A DNA stretch of 64,000 bases. Origin: Larkinella terrae. GTDB lineage: Bacteria > Bacteroidota > Bacteroidia > Cytophagales > Spirosomataceae. Every line of letters starts with the position of its first letter. The first letter of the stretch is position 1. The translations under genes and the position numbers were made by a program. Below are positions 25,758-34,543 of the stretch, piece after piece. The notes under the pieces were generated by a model that worked only from the letters and a program-made list of their open reading frames with translations, was not told the origin of the DNA and searched no databases. Where the stretch lies: contig NZ_WJXZ01000013.1 of NCBI RefSeq assembly GCF_009668025.1, positions 62,001 to 126,000 on the forward strand. The letters run 5' to 3'.

Positions 25758-27296
25758 TCACCAGTTTTTTCGAAGGCTCAGATAAAGCCCCGTACTGTTT
25801 TTATACAGCTTTCCCTGATCCGTTGCGACAGAAACCGCAGCCTGCATCCCGTTCCAGATTGAAACCGGTAAATGGACGGTTGCCAGTGACGAAAACTGTC
25901 GGACTCTTCCGTCAAAAGGGGCAAAATACGTTCCGTAATTATGGCTCAATGAGCACTTTAATTCAAAAACGTAGCGCTGCCGAAAACTTCCCGAAACTCC
26001 GAAGTGCATGACCCGGACCCGGTTGTTATTGGTAAATGCGAGTAACTGACTGCTGTAATAACGGGGCAATTCCGGGTCGGTATCAATGGCCGGGGTAATA
26101 AATGGCGTCCCGATGGTTCTCCCCTGATACGACCACCCATCGATATATTGACCATGATTAAAATAATTATCCGCCCCGCGATCTTTATCCCGATCACCAA
26201 ACGATGATCCGCCCTGACTTTTTGTGAATAAAAATTCGGCAACTACCGTCTGAATTCGCCAGTTTCCTGACGCCGGTTTGGTGTTCTGGAAACGGATTCC
26301 GTTCAAACCGTCGGCAATGTTCGTCAAATAATAAAGTGAACCATCGTCGTAAATATTCTGCCGATAGAAAAGCAGGGTGTACGAACGCGCTTGGATGTCA
26401 AAACCGATGTCAATCGTTCCCAGGTGATTCCCGAGTCGGTTTCCCCGATCATTTTTACTGTATTCAGTCGTATCGATATTATCGCCTTTAGCCGCCAGTG
26501 AAATGCCCGTAACGGCATTGATGTAATTTTTAAAACCGCTCGGAAAACGCCCGTTTTTGATCAGTTTGTAGCCCACAATCTGGTCGCTGCGACCGGCCCA
26601 TTGCACCTGGTGATTAAATCCGGCATACAATCTGACTTTCCAGTTCGGTTTGCCCAATCGAGCGTACAAAGCCTTCTGATGCAAATATGAATGCGTCACC
26701 GGGCCTTTATTGCCAAACCAGCCGTGCGCAAACATCCCGCGAAAGGAGATTACCCCTTTTGTGAATCCGACTGGCGTATAGTCGGCCAGAGAAATTTGAA
26801 TTTTCGGCATGGGCAACGCATTCCCCGACCAGATATACGAGCCCGATCCCAGCGATGTGGAGTCGGCCAATCCGACGGTCTCCCGCCGTCGGCCTGCGAC
26901 AAATTCAAGTCCCCAGATTTTGCCTTTGACATAAGCTTCCGGAACGAGAAAGGTGGATTTTGCAGCTACATTGCCCACCAACTCAAGCCCGTACCCCCAG
27001 GAAGCACTTTTAAATTTCCCCGAATCACTTTTTACCGGTGTCGCCGGACGGAAACCGTAGTTGGCACTAATCCCAGCCCTAGCCTGCAGAAATGGCGACG
27101 AATTTGGAAAAATTCCGTATTGATTGGATCGCAGCCAGAATGGCGTTCGGCTGGCAGTGCTGCCGCTGACACCCCATTCCATGAAGATTTTAACAGGTGA
27201 TTTTTTAGTGGAATGTTCAATTCGGGTTGAATCCTGCCCGTAAACGTAAGACGATAAGAAGAGCAGGCTCAATCCGGCGAAAAAGGAACTATTCAT
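25758..27296 (-). CDS. Capsule assembly Wzi-like outer-membrane protein
   Basis: 512 residues with a signal peptide (about 1-20, ending YVYGQ). The mature part is an outer-membrane barrel of the capsule-assembly Wzi family: WGVSGSTASRTPFWLRSNQY near the start, FVAGRRRETVGLAD, and FRGMFAHGWFGNKGPVTHSY, then a terminal LSLRKNW with a final aromatic. In characterised members Wzi anchors capsular polysaccharide to the cell surface. Next to it, on the same strand, is glf, which makes UDP-galactofuranose for surface polysaccharides, so a shared envelope-glycan role is reasonable. Confidence 0.85.
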   Translation of the reverse strand: MNSSFFAGLSLLFLSSYVYGQDSTRIEHSTKKSPVKIFMEWGVSGSTASRTPFWLRSNQYGIFPNSSPFLQARAGISANYGFRPATPVKSDSGKFKSASWGYGLELVGNVAAKSTFLVPEAYVKGKIWGLEFVAGRRRETVGLADSTSLGSGSYIWSGNALPMPKIQISLADYTPVGFTKGVISFRGMFAHGWFGNKGPVTHSYLHQKALYARLGKPNWKVRLYAGFNHQVQWAGRSDQIVGYKLIKNGRFPSGFKNYINAVTGISLAAKGDNIDTTEYSKNDRGNRLGNHLGTIDIGFDIQARSYTLLFYRQNIYDDGSLYYLTNIADGLNGIRFQNTKPASGNWRIQTVVAEFLFTKSQGGSSFGDRDKDRGADNYFNHGQYIDGWSYQGRTIGTPFITPAIDTDPELPRYYSSQLLAFTNNNRVRVMHFGVSGSFRQRYVFELKCSLSHNYGTYFAPFDGRVRQFSSLATVHLPVSIWNGMQAAVSVATDQGKLYKNSTGLYLSLRKNW

Positions 27297-27390
27297 ACAG
27301 AATTACGTGAAGAAACCGGTTCGGTTTACTTTAGACGCCATTCGTAACGATAAGTAATCCCTTTCTGAGTAACAAACTTAAATAAAATAC

Positions 27391-27449
27391 AAATAGCCCA
27401 TTTGACTGCATCCGGGAGTGATTTCCAGTTGCATCCAAATGGGCTATTT
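27391..27449 (-). terminator. Terminator hairpin after glf
   Basis: AAATAGCCCATTTG (27391-27404) and CAAATGGGCTATTT (27436-27449) are exact reverse complements. On the minus strand the stem is followed by a T-rich run. It lies 15 bp past the glf stop and isolates glf from the Wzi gene. Confidence 0.7.
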
Positions 27450-27464
27450 CGGACGGTAAACTGC

Positions 27465-28607
27465 TTATTTCGCAGCTATTTTACCGGCGGCAACATCGGC
27501 GAGCGAATCCGCCCCGACCAACTTTTTGTATAAAGTCAGCGCCTGCGCCACCACCTGATCCATGTTGTAGTACCGGTACGTACCCAGTCGACCGACAAAA
27601 TGGACATTTTCCTGCTGATCGGCCAGTTGCTTGTATTTCCGGTAGAGTTCCGCGTTTTCGGGCATCGGAACCGGGTAATAAGGATCACCCTCCGACTGCG
27701 GGTATTCAAACGTGATGCTGGTTTTGGTCGGGTGCTCCTGACCCGTCAAATGCTTGTATTCCGTGATCCGGGTGTAAGCATTATCGTTCGGGTAGTTGAC
27801 CACGGCCACCGGCTGATGCCATTCTTCGTTGAGCGTTTTGTGCTCGAAATGCAGCGAACGGTACGGCAGTTTGCCAAAACAGTGGTCGAAATATTCGTCA
27901 ACCGGGCCGGTGTAAATCAACTGGTCGTATGACAAATTGTCTTTCACGTCCTTAAAATCGGTGCTGAGCATGAGCGTAATGTTCGGATGATCGACCATTT
28001 TCTCGAACATCTTCGTAAAACCATGTAACGGCATTGACTGGAACTCATCCCCAAAATACCGGTCGTCCTGATTGGTCCGGGTCGGAATCCGCGACGTCAC
28101 GGATTTGTCCAGTTCCGAGGGGTACACACCCCATTGTTTTTTGGTATAATTCTTAAAAAATTTCTCGTAAAGGTCACGACCAACCTGGCTAACTACTACA
28201 TCCTCAGACGTTTTAATATCGTCGACCGGTTCGCCAACAGTTTTGAAGTATTCGGCCAGTTCTTCCGAGGTGAAGTTTTTTCCGTACAGTTTATTTACCG
28301 TATCCAGGTTAATCGGGATGGGTAACAACTGCCCTTCCACCGATGCCAGCACCCGGTGTTCGTAGGGCCGCCATTCCGTAAAATTGGACAGATAACCGAA
28401 TACTTCCGGCGAATTGGTGTGAAAGATGTGCGGACCGTACAGGTGGATTAAAATACCGTCTTCGTTGTAATAATCGTAAGCGTTTCCGCCGATGTGGGGG
28501 CGTTTGTCAATTACCAGAACTTTCTTCCCGGACTGGCTGGCCAATCGCTCAGCCAACACACTACCGGCATATCCGGCTCCAACAATTGCAAAATCGTAAT
28601 GCTGCAT
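27465..28607 (-). CDS. glf: UDP-galactopyranose mutase
   Basis: 380 residues; converts UDP-galactopyranose to UDP-galactofuranose with reduced FAD. An N-terminal dinucleotide fold (IVGAGYAGSVLAERLA) is followed by DKRPHIGGNAYDYYNEDG and GPHIFHTNSPEVF, then SRIPTRTNQDDRYFGDEFQ and a substrate region with ITEYKHLTGQEHPTKT. The C-terminal FVGRLGTYRYYNMDQVVAQA is characteristic. No other sugar-nucleotide or glycosyltransferase genes are near; only the Wzi-like gene suggests the destination of galactofuranose. Confidence 0.97.
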   Translation of the reverse strand: MQHYDFAIVGAGYAGSVLAERLASQSGKKVLVIDKRPHIGGNAYDYYNEDGILIHLYGPHIFHTNSPEVFGYLSNFTEWRPYEHRVLASVEGQLLPIPINLDTVNKLYGKNFTSEELAEYFKTVGEPVDDIKTSEDVVVSQVGRDLYEKFFKNYTKKQWGVYPSELDKSVTSRIPTRTNQDDRYFGDEFQSMPLHGFTKMFEKMVDHPNITLMLSTDFKDVKDNLSYDQLIYTGPVDEYFDHCFGKLPYRSLHFEHKTLNEEWHQPVAVVNYPNDNAYTRITEYKHLTGQEHPTKTSITFEYPQSEGDPYYPVPMPENAELYRKYKQLADQQENVHFVGRLGTYRYYNMDQVVAQALTLYKKLVGADSLADVAAGKIAAK

Positions 28608-28689
28608 AAATTGAAAAAAGGTGGTTTTTTAGTATGCTTAAAAGTAATAATTTTTATTCATTCGACCGTTGAAATGCGCATTTCCTTAT

Positions 28690-28866
28690 CTAACGTATCC
28701 GGTACTTACGACGAATCTCATTGATCAGAAATTTTTTCTGGGTCGTAAAACTCTCCGGATGTACTTGCAGAAATTCCGTTTTCCAGGCATCGTACCGACT
28801 GGGTTCGTGTTTTTTGAATTGATTTTCGTCAATATTTTTCCCGGATAAATACTCTTCAAAAGTCAT
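28690..28866 (-). CDS. Small conserved-looking hypothetical protein (58 residues)
   Basis: The ATG at 28866 is preferred; the frame stays open to 28980 but that extension covers the promoter region of the divergent protease gene. The product, starting MTFEEYLSGKNIDENQFK and ending FLINEIRRKYRIR, is a small soluble basic protein with helix-rich composition and the segment VHPESFTTQKKF. I recall short proteins of this style in Cytophagales genomes but cannot name a family. It is divergent from the S1C protease gene. Confidence 0.6.
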   Translation of the reverse strand: MTFEEYLSGKNIDENQFKKHEPSRYDAWKTEFLQVHPESFTTQKKFLINEIRRKYRIR

Positions 28867-29017
28867 TATTTCAGACGTTAAACCAACGATAAGCGAATAA
28901 GGAAGGAGATTTTGAGTAAAGCGATTTTTCGGTCCTGACAAATTGGCGGTTTTGCGCCCTTGATCCGGGCTGGTATACAATTTGAAAGTTGCATCTACAA
29001 CTAAACAGATTCATGCT

Positions 29018-30040
29018 ATGGAATTTCAATTTGTAACCGATACCGGATCGGACTCAATTCCCGGCGGAATCACCGATCAGGATGCGCCCCTGCTGGACGC
29101 GTATTCCAATACGGTGGTAAATGTAGCGAAAAAAGTAAGTCCGTCGATTGTTCAGATCAAAGTAAGCGGACGCGCCAAAGAGGGTTCGCAACCCACGCGC
29201 GGACGCGGGTCGCAGGATGGCGGCACCGGTTCCGGTTTTATTATTTCATCGGATGGCTACGTCATTACGAATAACCACGTAGTGGCCGGTGCATCCAAAA
29301 TTGAGGTGGCGCTGCCCGACGGTCGGGATTTCGTGGCTACGCTGATTGGCCGCGATCCGGCAACCGACATTGCCGTCATTAAAATCTACGGAGAGGGCCT
29401 GAAAGCCATCCGGTTTGCCGATTCCAAACAGGTTCAGGTTGGGCAAATCGCCATCGCGGTCGGCAATCCATACGGTTTTCAGTATTCCGTTACGGCGGGC
29501 GTGGTCAGTGCCCTGGGCCGGACGCTTCGGTCGGAATCCGGTCGGCTGATCGACGATGTTATCCAGACGGATGCTGCCCTGAATCCGGGTAATTCGGGCG
29601 GGCCGCTGGTCAATTCGCAGGGCGATGTCATTGGCGTCAATACCGCCGTCATTCTGCCCGCTCAGGGCATATGTTTTGCAGTTTCGTCCAATTTGGCGGC
29701 TCTGGTGGCCGGAAAGCTGATTATGCATGGCCGCGTCCGTCGCGGTTATCTGGGAATTTCGGGACAACTCATTAACCTGACCGAACGCATCAAACAATAC
29801 AATCACCTGAACGCCAAAACCGGTGTCATCGTGGTGAGTACGGAAGCCGATGGCGTTTCGTATAATTCGGAGCTTCAGCAGGGTGATATTATCGTTGAAT
29901 TCAACCAGCAGGCCGTTACATCCGTTGATGATCTGCACAAATTACTGACGGAAGAAACCATCGGCCAACGCATTCCGATGGCGGTTTTACGGGAAAATTT
30001 CCGTCAGAACATTGTCGTGATTCCGGGTGAAGTTAAATAA
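29018..30040 (+). CDS. S1C (HtrA/DegP-like) serine protease with one PDZ domain, no signal peptide
   Basis: 340 residues from the ATG at 29018. Trypsin-like residues 30-230 carry the catalytic triad in TNNHVVAGA (His), DPATDIAVIKI (Asp) and NPGNSGGPLVNS (Ser). A single PDZ domain follows (RRGYLGISGQ to QRIPMAVLREN). HtrA proteins degrade or guard misfolded proteins, usually in the periplasm, but here the N-terminus (MEFQFVTDTGSDSI) has no signal peptide or membrane helix, so a cytoplasmic location is predicted. The open frame extends to a TTG at 28982 that does not add a signal peptide either. Terminator at 30049-30101. Confidence 0.93.
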   Translation: MEFQFVTDTGSDSIPGGITDQDAPLLDAYSNTVVNVAKKVSPSIVQIKVSGRAKEGSQPTRGRGSQDGGTGSGFIISSDGYVITNNHVVAGASKIEVALPDGRDFVATLIGRDPATDIAVIKIYGEGLKAIRFADSKQVQVGQIAIAVGNPYGFQYSVTAGVVSALGRTLRSESGRLIDDVIQTDAALNPGNSGGPLVNSQGDVIGVNTAVILPAQGICFAVSSNLAALVAGKLIMHGRVRRGYLGISGQLINLTERIKQYNHLNAKTGVIVVSTEADGVSYNSELQQGDIIVEFNQQAVTSVDDLHKLLTEETIGQRIPMAVLRENFRQNIVVIPGEVK

Positions 30041-30048
30041 ATCACAGT

Positions 30049-30101
30049 AAAAACCGTGAACATTGAAACCGCTAATCCGGCCTTCCTTGTCCACGGTTTT
30101 T
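30049..30101. terminator. Terminator hairpin between the S1C protease gene and rtcB
   Basis: AAAAACCGTG (30049-30058) and CACGGTTTTT (30092-30101) are exact reverse complements; T runs follow on both strands, fitting the convergent genes. Confidence 0.65.
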
Positions 30102-30147
30102 AACAATTTGAACTTTTCAGGATCGGTTTAAAACCGCCCTGATCTTG

Positions 30148-31674
30148 TTAATCTTCCCGACCTTCTTTCCGGTTGGCATCGGCCATTCGCACGATTTTCG
30201 GCGTAAACTTCGCCAAAACCGACACCAGATCATGTTGAGCACCGATCACCGTTTCGATGTTTTTATACACCATCGGTGCTTCGTCCAAATCACCGCCAAT
30301 CAGCTCGATTCCAGCCTCCTGCAGAGCTTTGTTCAATTGCGAGCGCGTAATTGAATTGAATGCCTTCGTCCGCGACATTAACCGCCCCGCTCCGTGCGAA
30401 GCCGACTGAAGCGAATTCACCTCTCCCCGACCACGCACCACAAAACCGGGTTGCGTCATCGATCCCGGGATGATTCCCAGCACATTGGCTCCAGCGGGCG
30501 TTGCGCCTTTTCGATGCACCATCACCTCCCGACCATCGGGCAGTTGTTCTTTCCACGCAAAGTTGTGGTGGTTTTCGACCATCGCCAGCGGTTTTTGGCC
30601 TAGCGCTTTCGCCAGTTTCGCGTGAATCTCGTGGTGATTGGCCGAGGCATACTCGCCTGCCAGATTCATTGCAATCCAGTATTCCTGACCTTCCTCGGTA
30701 TTCAGATCGAGCCAGGCCAAATGGGCGGCCGGTTTAGGCAATCGGGTTTTCTGCATCGCGAGTTTGGAGTAATAATTTGCAACCGACCCGCCGAATCCCC
30801 GTGAACCCGAATGCGAAAGCAAAGCCAGGTATTCGCCCGGCGGCAGGTTCAGTTGCTCGTCGGATTCGTATACCTCGACCAGGCCCCATTCCACAAAATG
30901 GTTTCCGGTTCCGGAGCTTCCCAATTGCCGGTAAGCTTTGTCTTTCAAATCCCGGATTACCTTCGTGGCCTGCCACTCCGGCAAATCCATCACGCTTTCG
31001 TCGAATTTCTCGCGGGTTTCGCCCCCAATGCCAAACTTGGTTTTCTCTACCAGCGATTTCTTCAGCAAATGCGGTTCACGTTTGAAAAAAGCGGCCGGCA
31101 AGTCAAACACCGACAGACACATCCGGCACGCAATGTCAACGCCAACGGCGTACGGAATGATTGTGTCCGCTTCCGTAGCCAGCACCCCACCGATCGGCAA
31201 ACCGTACCCCTGATGCGCGTCGGGCATCAACGCTCCCGCTACTGAAATAGGCAGTCTGGCGGCCATTTCCATTTGCTTCAACGCCCCATCTTCGATGTAT
31301 TCGCGACCGAAAACCGCATACGGCAAGGATTCGGATCGCAGGTCGAATGCCTGCTGCGACTGCGGACCGGACGATTCGAAAACGTATGGAGCAGGCTCGG
31401 CGGGTAAATACGTTTTGCCGGTTTCGCTCAAGGGTACCGCAATTCCCTGCTTGTTCAGGTCGTAAATCGCCCGCGCGAGGTTGGTTACCTTATTTTTCGA
31501 AAAAGCATATTTTTTAGGATTTTCCAGCATTTGGGCCAGCAACTCCAGTACTTTTTCTTTGGCGTAGTTACGATGTTGAACCAGCCCGTTGGCCACCCGC
31601 AAAAAACCGGTATGCAACGACTCCGGGATTGGGCCCAACACCAGAATATCTTCCAGTAAAATCAATGATTCCAT
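30148..31674 (-). CDS. rtcB: RtcB-family RNA ligase
   Basis: 508 residues from the ATG at 31674 (MESLILLEDILVLG); the frame continues upstream without coding character. RtcB joins 2',3'-cyclic phosphate and 5'-OH RNA ends using GTP and Mn2+, in tRNA or rRNA repair. Metal and guanylate motifs are seen: MPDAHQGYGLPIGG, GVDIACRMCLS (Cys ligand), SSGTGNHFVEWG, SHSGSRGFG, VENHHNFAW, VHRKGATPAG and the guanylylated His in ASHGAGRLMSR. It is divergent from a WYL-domain regulator, like the rtcB-regulator pairings seen elsewhere. Confidence 0.95.
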   Translation of the reverse strand: MESLILLEDILVLGPIPESLHTGFLRVANGLVQHRNYAKEKVLELLAQMLENPKKYAFSKNKVTNLARAIYDLNKQGIAVPLSETGKTYLPAEPAPYVFESSGPQSQQAFDLRSESLPYAVFGREYIEDGALKQMEMAARLPISVAGALMPDAHQGYGLPIGGVLATEADTIIPYAVGVDIACRMCLSVFDLPAAFFKREPHLLKKSLVEKTKFGIGGETREKFDESVMDLPEWQATKVIRDLKDKAYRQLGSSGTGNHFVEWGLVEVYESDEQLNLPPGEYLALLSHSGSRGFGGSVANYYSKLAMQKTRLPKPAAHLAWLDLNTEEGQEYWIAMNLAGEYASANHHEIHAKLAKALGQKPLAMVENHHNFAWKEQLPDGREVMVHRKGATPAGANVLGIIPGSMTQPGFVVRGRGEVNSLQSASHGAGRLMSRTKAFNSITRSQLNKALQEAGIELIGGDLDEAPMVYKNIETVIGAQHDLVSVLAKFTPKIVRMADANRKEGRED

Positions 31675-31839
31675 AAATGTATTTGAATATGCTGCATTCA
31701 GAAACGAAAACACTGTCGAATGGAGATTGAGCTTTAAGAGCAATAAATACTGATTTTGTATGATTTTAAAGCAAATAACCGCTAAACATCCACGACCGGT
31801 TTGGCTACCTGCCTATCGACGGCAACAAAGGTTAGAGTC

Positions 31840-31864
31840 AACTGCGCAGTCTTTTTGCGCAGTT
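31840..31864. promoter_or_regulatory. Palindromic operator candidate between rtcB and the WYL regulator gene
   Basis: AACTGCGCA (31840-31848) and TGCGCAGTT (31856-31864) are perfect inverted arms with a 7-bp T-rich spacer. The left half contains ACTGCGCAGT, itself a perfect 10-bp palindrome. Placement in the middle of the divergent intergenic region fits the binding site of a dimeric regulator. Confidence 0.55.
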
Positions 31865-31906
31865 CTACTTTTTTTAAGTATTTTTCAAAAAATCTTCCCA
31901 AACCGG

Positions 31907-32953
31907 ATGCCCGTCAACCGAAATGCCCTCGTTCGTTACAAAACGCTGGATGCCTGTCTGCGCAACCGGCAGCGTTTGTGGACGCTCGACGACCTGATCG
32001 AAACCGTGTCTGAAGCGCTATACGAATACGAAGGAATTGACAAAGGAATCAGCCGACGCACCATTCAGGCCGACCTGCAAATGATGCGTAGCGATAAACT
32101 CGGCTATTTTGCGCCAATCATCGTGGTCGATAAAAAATACTACACCTACGATGACCCGACTTATAGCATAACCAACATCCCGCTGTCCGACGGCGATCTG
32201 GTACGGATGAACGAAGCTGTTGAAATGTTAAAGCAGTTCAGGGGCTTTTCGCATTTTACATCGCTCAACGAAGTGGTTCAGAAACTCGAAGATCATGTGT
32301 ATTCGACCGTTCGGAAATCGGCTCCGGTTATTGATTTTGAGAAAAATGAAGGTTTAAAAGGACTGCACTTTCTGGAAGAACTCTATCAGGCCGTCGTGCA
32401 GAAAAAGGCTTTGCAGATTCAATATCAATCCTTTTCGGCGCGCCAGCCGCAGTTTATTACCTTCCACGTTTGGTGGCTGAAGGAATTTAAAAACCGCTGG
32501 TTTGCGGCCGGCATTCGCGATGAGGATGAAAAACAGGTCATTATGCACCTGGCATTGGACCGAATGCTCACCGTTCAACCGGCACCGGAAACGGACTACA
32601 AGCCCAATCAAACGACGGATGCAGACCGGTATTACCGAGATGTCATCGGCGTATCGGTGAGTGAAAACCTGCGGCCGATTCGGATAAAACTCTTCGTGAC
32701 CCGCCTGCACTCCCCCTATGTAGAAACCAAACCGCTTCATCATTCCCAGCGGACTTTGGAGCGAACGCCGGAAGGTATTGTGATTGAGCTTCTGGTGCAG
32801 CACAATTTTGAGCTGGAAAAAGAGATTCTGGGGTTCGGCGACGGAATGATTGTTCTCGCCCCCGAACGACTGCGGCTGGCGATCCGGCAGCGTTTACAGG
32901 CCGGTTTGAGTGCGTACGATACGCCGGAAAAACCGGTTCAAAAAATAGGGTGA
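31907..32953 (+). CDS. WYL-domain transcriptional regulator
   Basis: 348 residues from the ATG at 31907 (MPVNRNALVRYKTLDAC); upstream frame is non-coding in look. A winged-helix N-terminus (to about 95, with SRRTIQADLQMMR as recognition helix) is followed by a WYL domain whose core is HVWWLKEFKNRWFAAGIRD then HLALDRMLTV, and a WCX-type C-terminal extension (VSENLRPIRIKLFVTR). WYL proteins bind nucleic-acid or nucleotide ligands and often react to DNA or RNA damage. Divergent from rtcB with a palindrome between, so control of RNA repair is the natural hypothesis. Confidence 0.9.
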   Translation: MPVNRNALVRYKTLDACLRNRQRLWTLDDLIETVSEALYEYEGIDKGISRRTIQADLQMMRSDKLGYFAPIIVVDKKYYTYDDPTYSITNIPLSDGDLVRMNEAVEMLKQFRGFSHFTSLNEVVQKLEDHVYSTVRKSAPVIDFEKNEGLKGLHFLEELYQAVVQKKALQIQYQSFSARQPQFITFHVWWLKEFKNRWFAAGIRDEDEKQVIMHLALDRMLTVQPAPETDYKPNQTTDADRYYRDVIGVSVSENLRPIRIKLFVTRLHSPYVETKPLHHSQRTLERTPEGIVIELLVQHNFELEKEILGFGDGMIVLAPERLRLAIRQRLQAGLSAYDTPEKPVQKIG

Positions 32954-33025
32954 CCACTTTTGCCGACGGTTGGTCAACAAAGACGATCACCCCAATTCAG
33001 AATCCTCTGGCCAGTAAATTACTCC

Positions 33026-34255
33026 TTATTTCGACTTCTGCTGTTCAAAAACGTACACGCCCTTTTTGTTCCCGATCGTCACATCCGGCAGTTTATCGCC
33101 GTTGATATCTTCGACGGTTACGTGCAGGCCCACCCCGGAATTGTTGTCGATTTCGTGGGGAGTCCAGCTTGGATTTTTACCGGGCTTGAATTCATACCAG
33201 TACAAAACCGAAGGTTCGTCGCGACCCGGATCGTTATTCGTGTTGTTGTGCGCAAAATACCGCTTACCGGTTACCAGATCGGGCTTTTTGTCGCCATTCA
33301 TATCGACAAAAGCCAGTCCGTGGGTTTGAGAAATTGACTTGTCAATCTCGTGCGTTGTCCAGGTCGGGTTGCCCTGGGCGTCTTTCCCCTGTTCATGCCA
33401 CCAGATTCCGTACTTGTGCGCCGATGAACTGATTACGTCGTTCAAACCATCCCCATTGACATCATAAATATACATTTGGGCGCACTCCTCGCCCAGTTTT
33501 GCGGGGTGAAACGTCCAGTTGCTACGTTTCGCATCGGTTTGTCCTTCCCACCAGCCGGTGTGGATGACAACGTCCATTTTTCGGTCTCCGTTGATGTCGC
33601 CCAGACCTAAACCGTGGGTAAATTGGTGCGTCCCCATCGTTCCTTCGCCCTTGCTGATCACAAATTTTTCCCACTCATCGCTAAAATTATTATCCGGCGA
33701 CCGCAGCCAGATGATTTCCTTCGCTGTCGGATCGTTGCAAAGCAGGTCTTTCCGGCCGTCACCGTCCATATCGATAAACAGCGGAGATTCATTGCCCACT
33801 GACGAATGAATGGGGTGGACCGGCCAGATGCCGGGTTGATTCTTCGGGTTTTCGTGCCAGACCGCCGATTTTCCGGGGAAGTCGATCCGGATCATGTCAA
33901 TCCAACCGTCCTTGTTGACATCCATCGCAAAATTCAGGAAGGAATTGCTGTAGCCCGTCATGTACGAAAACTTTTCGGGTTTGGCCAGTTCGTGGGGTGT
34001 CCATGAGGGTGCTTCGAACCAGTAGGCTCCGGCCATCACGTCCTTCTTTCCGTCTTTATTCACATCCCCGACGGTGGCGCCTTCGGCAATAAAATCCTGC
34101 GTCAGCGCCGACTTTTTGAATTTGAGTTCAGCCGCTTTGTTTCCCTTATCTGGGCTGTTGCTCACCAGCACGCCCAGCGCCAGACTGCTGCCGAGAATCA
34201 GACCCAGTTTATTCAATGAATGCGTTTTTTTTGCGCTACGTGTCATCCTGATCAT
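33026..34255 (-). CDS. VCBS/FG-GAP repeat exported protein
   Basis: 409 residues with an N-terminal membrane-targeting segment (about 18-36). The body is a beta propeller built from FG-GAP/VCBS repeats with calcium-type loops DVNKDGKKD, DVNKDGWID, DMDGDGRKD, DINGDRKMD, DVNGDGLND, DMNGDKKPD and DINGDKLPD. Each blade also holds a WxPHxI-type strand. A second ATG at 34246 is possible. It is paralogous to the protein at 38490-39623; the two flank the PVC-type haem lipoprotein on the same strand. Probably a secreted or periplasmic binding scaffold; a ligand cannot be inferred. Confidence 0.88.
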   Translation of the reverse strand: MIRMTRSAKKTHSLNKLGLILGSSLALGVLVSNSPDKGNKAAELKFKKSALTQDFIAEGATVGDVNKDGKKDVMAGAYWFEAPSWTPHELAKPEKFSYMTGYSNSFLNFAMDVNKDGWIDMIRIDFPGKSAVWHENPKNQPGIWPVHPIHSSVGNESPLFIDMDGDGRKDLLCNDPTAKEIIWLRSPDNNFSDEWEKFVISKGEGTMGTHQFTHGLGLGDINGDRKMDVVIHTGWWEGQTDAKRSNWTFHPAKLGEECAQMYIYDVNGDGLNDVISSSAHKYGIWWHEQGKDAQGNPTWTTHEIDKSISQTHGLAFVDMNGDKKPDLVTGKRYFAHNNTNNDPGRDEPSVLYWYEFKPGKNPSWTPHEIDNNSGVGLHVTVEDINGDKLPDVTIGNKKGVYVFEQQKSK

Positions 34256-34346
34256 GTTGAAATGGTAATACCGTGTGTGGTTTATCAGTTTATGGTTTAA
34301 GGATTACCTACAGAAACTTCAACCATTAACGCTGAGCTATAAGAGA

Positions 34347-34475
34347 CAGTCTAAAATTTATTTTCTCTTTCTTTGGTCTGCCCCCAACCCCCTAAAGGGG
34401 CTTTAATCAACATTTCAAAGCCCCCTTTAGGGGGTTGGGGGCAAAGTGGAAAGGGAAAATCTGAATTTTGGACTG
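34347..34475. repeat. 129-bp imperfect palindrome, MITE/REP-like
   Basis: A strong core pairs 34380-34404 with 34417-34442: GCCCCCAACCCCCTAAAGGG against its complement with one missing G. Outside it CAGTCTAAAATT (34347-34358) faces AATTTTGGACTG (34464-34475), and the pyrimidine/purine flanks pair loosely. So nearly the whole element is self-complementary, with terminal CAGTC/GACTG. It fills the 288-bp gap between the PVC-type lipoprotein stop and the VCBS gene start. No transposase nearby. The core word recurs in Bacteroidota genomes as I recall, but that was not checked. Confidence 0.7.
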
Positions 34476-34543
34476 CCTTTAAACTTTAAACTATAAATCC
34501 ATTCACTATCCCTACGGTTTTGAAAGGGCAAAGTTGGAAAAAG

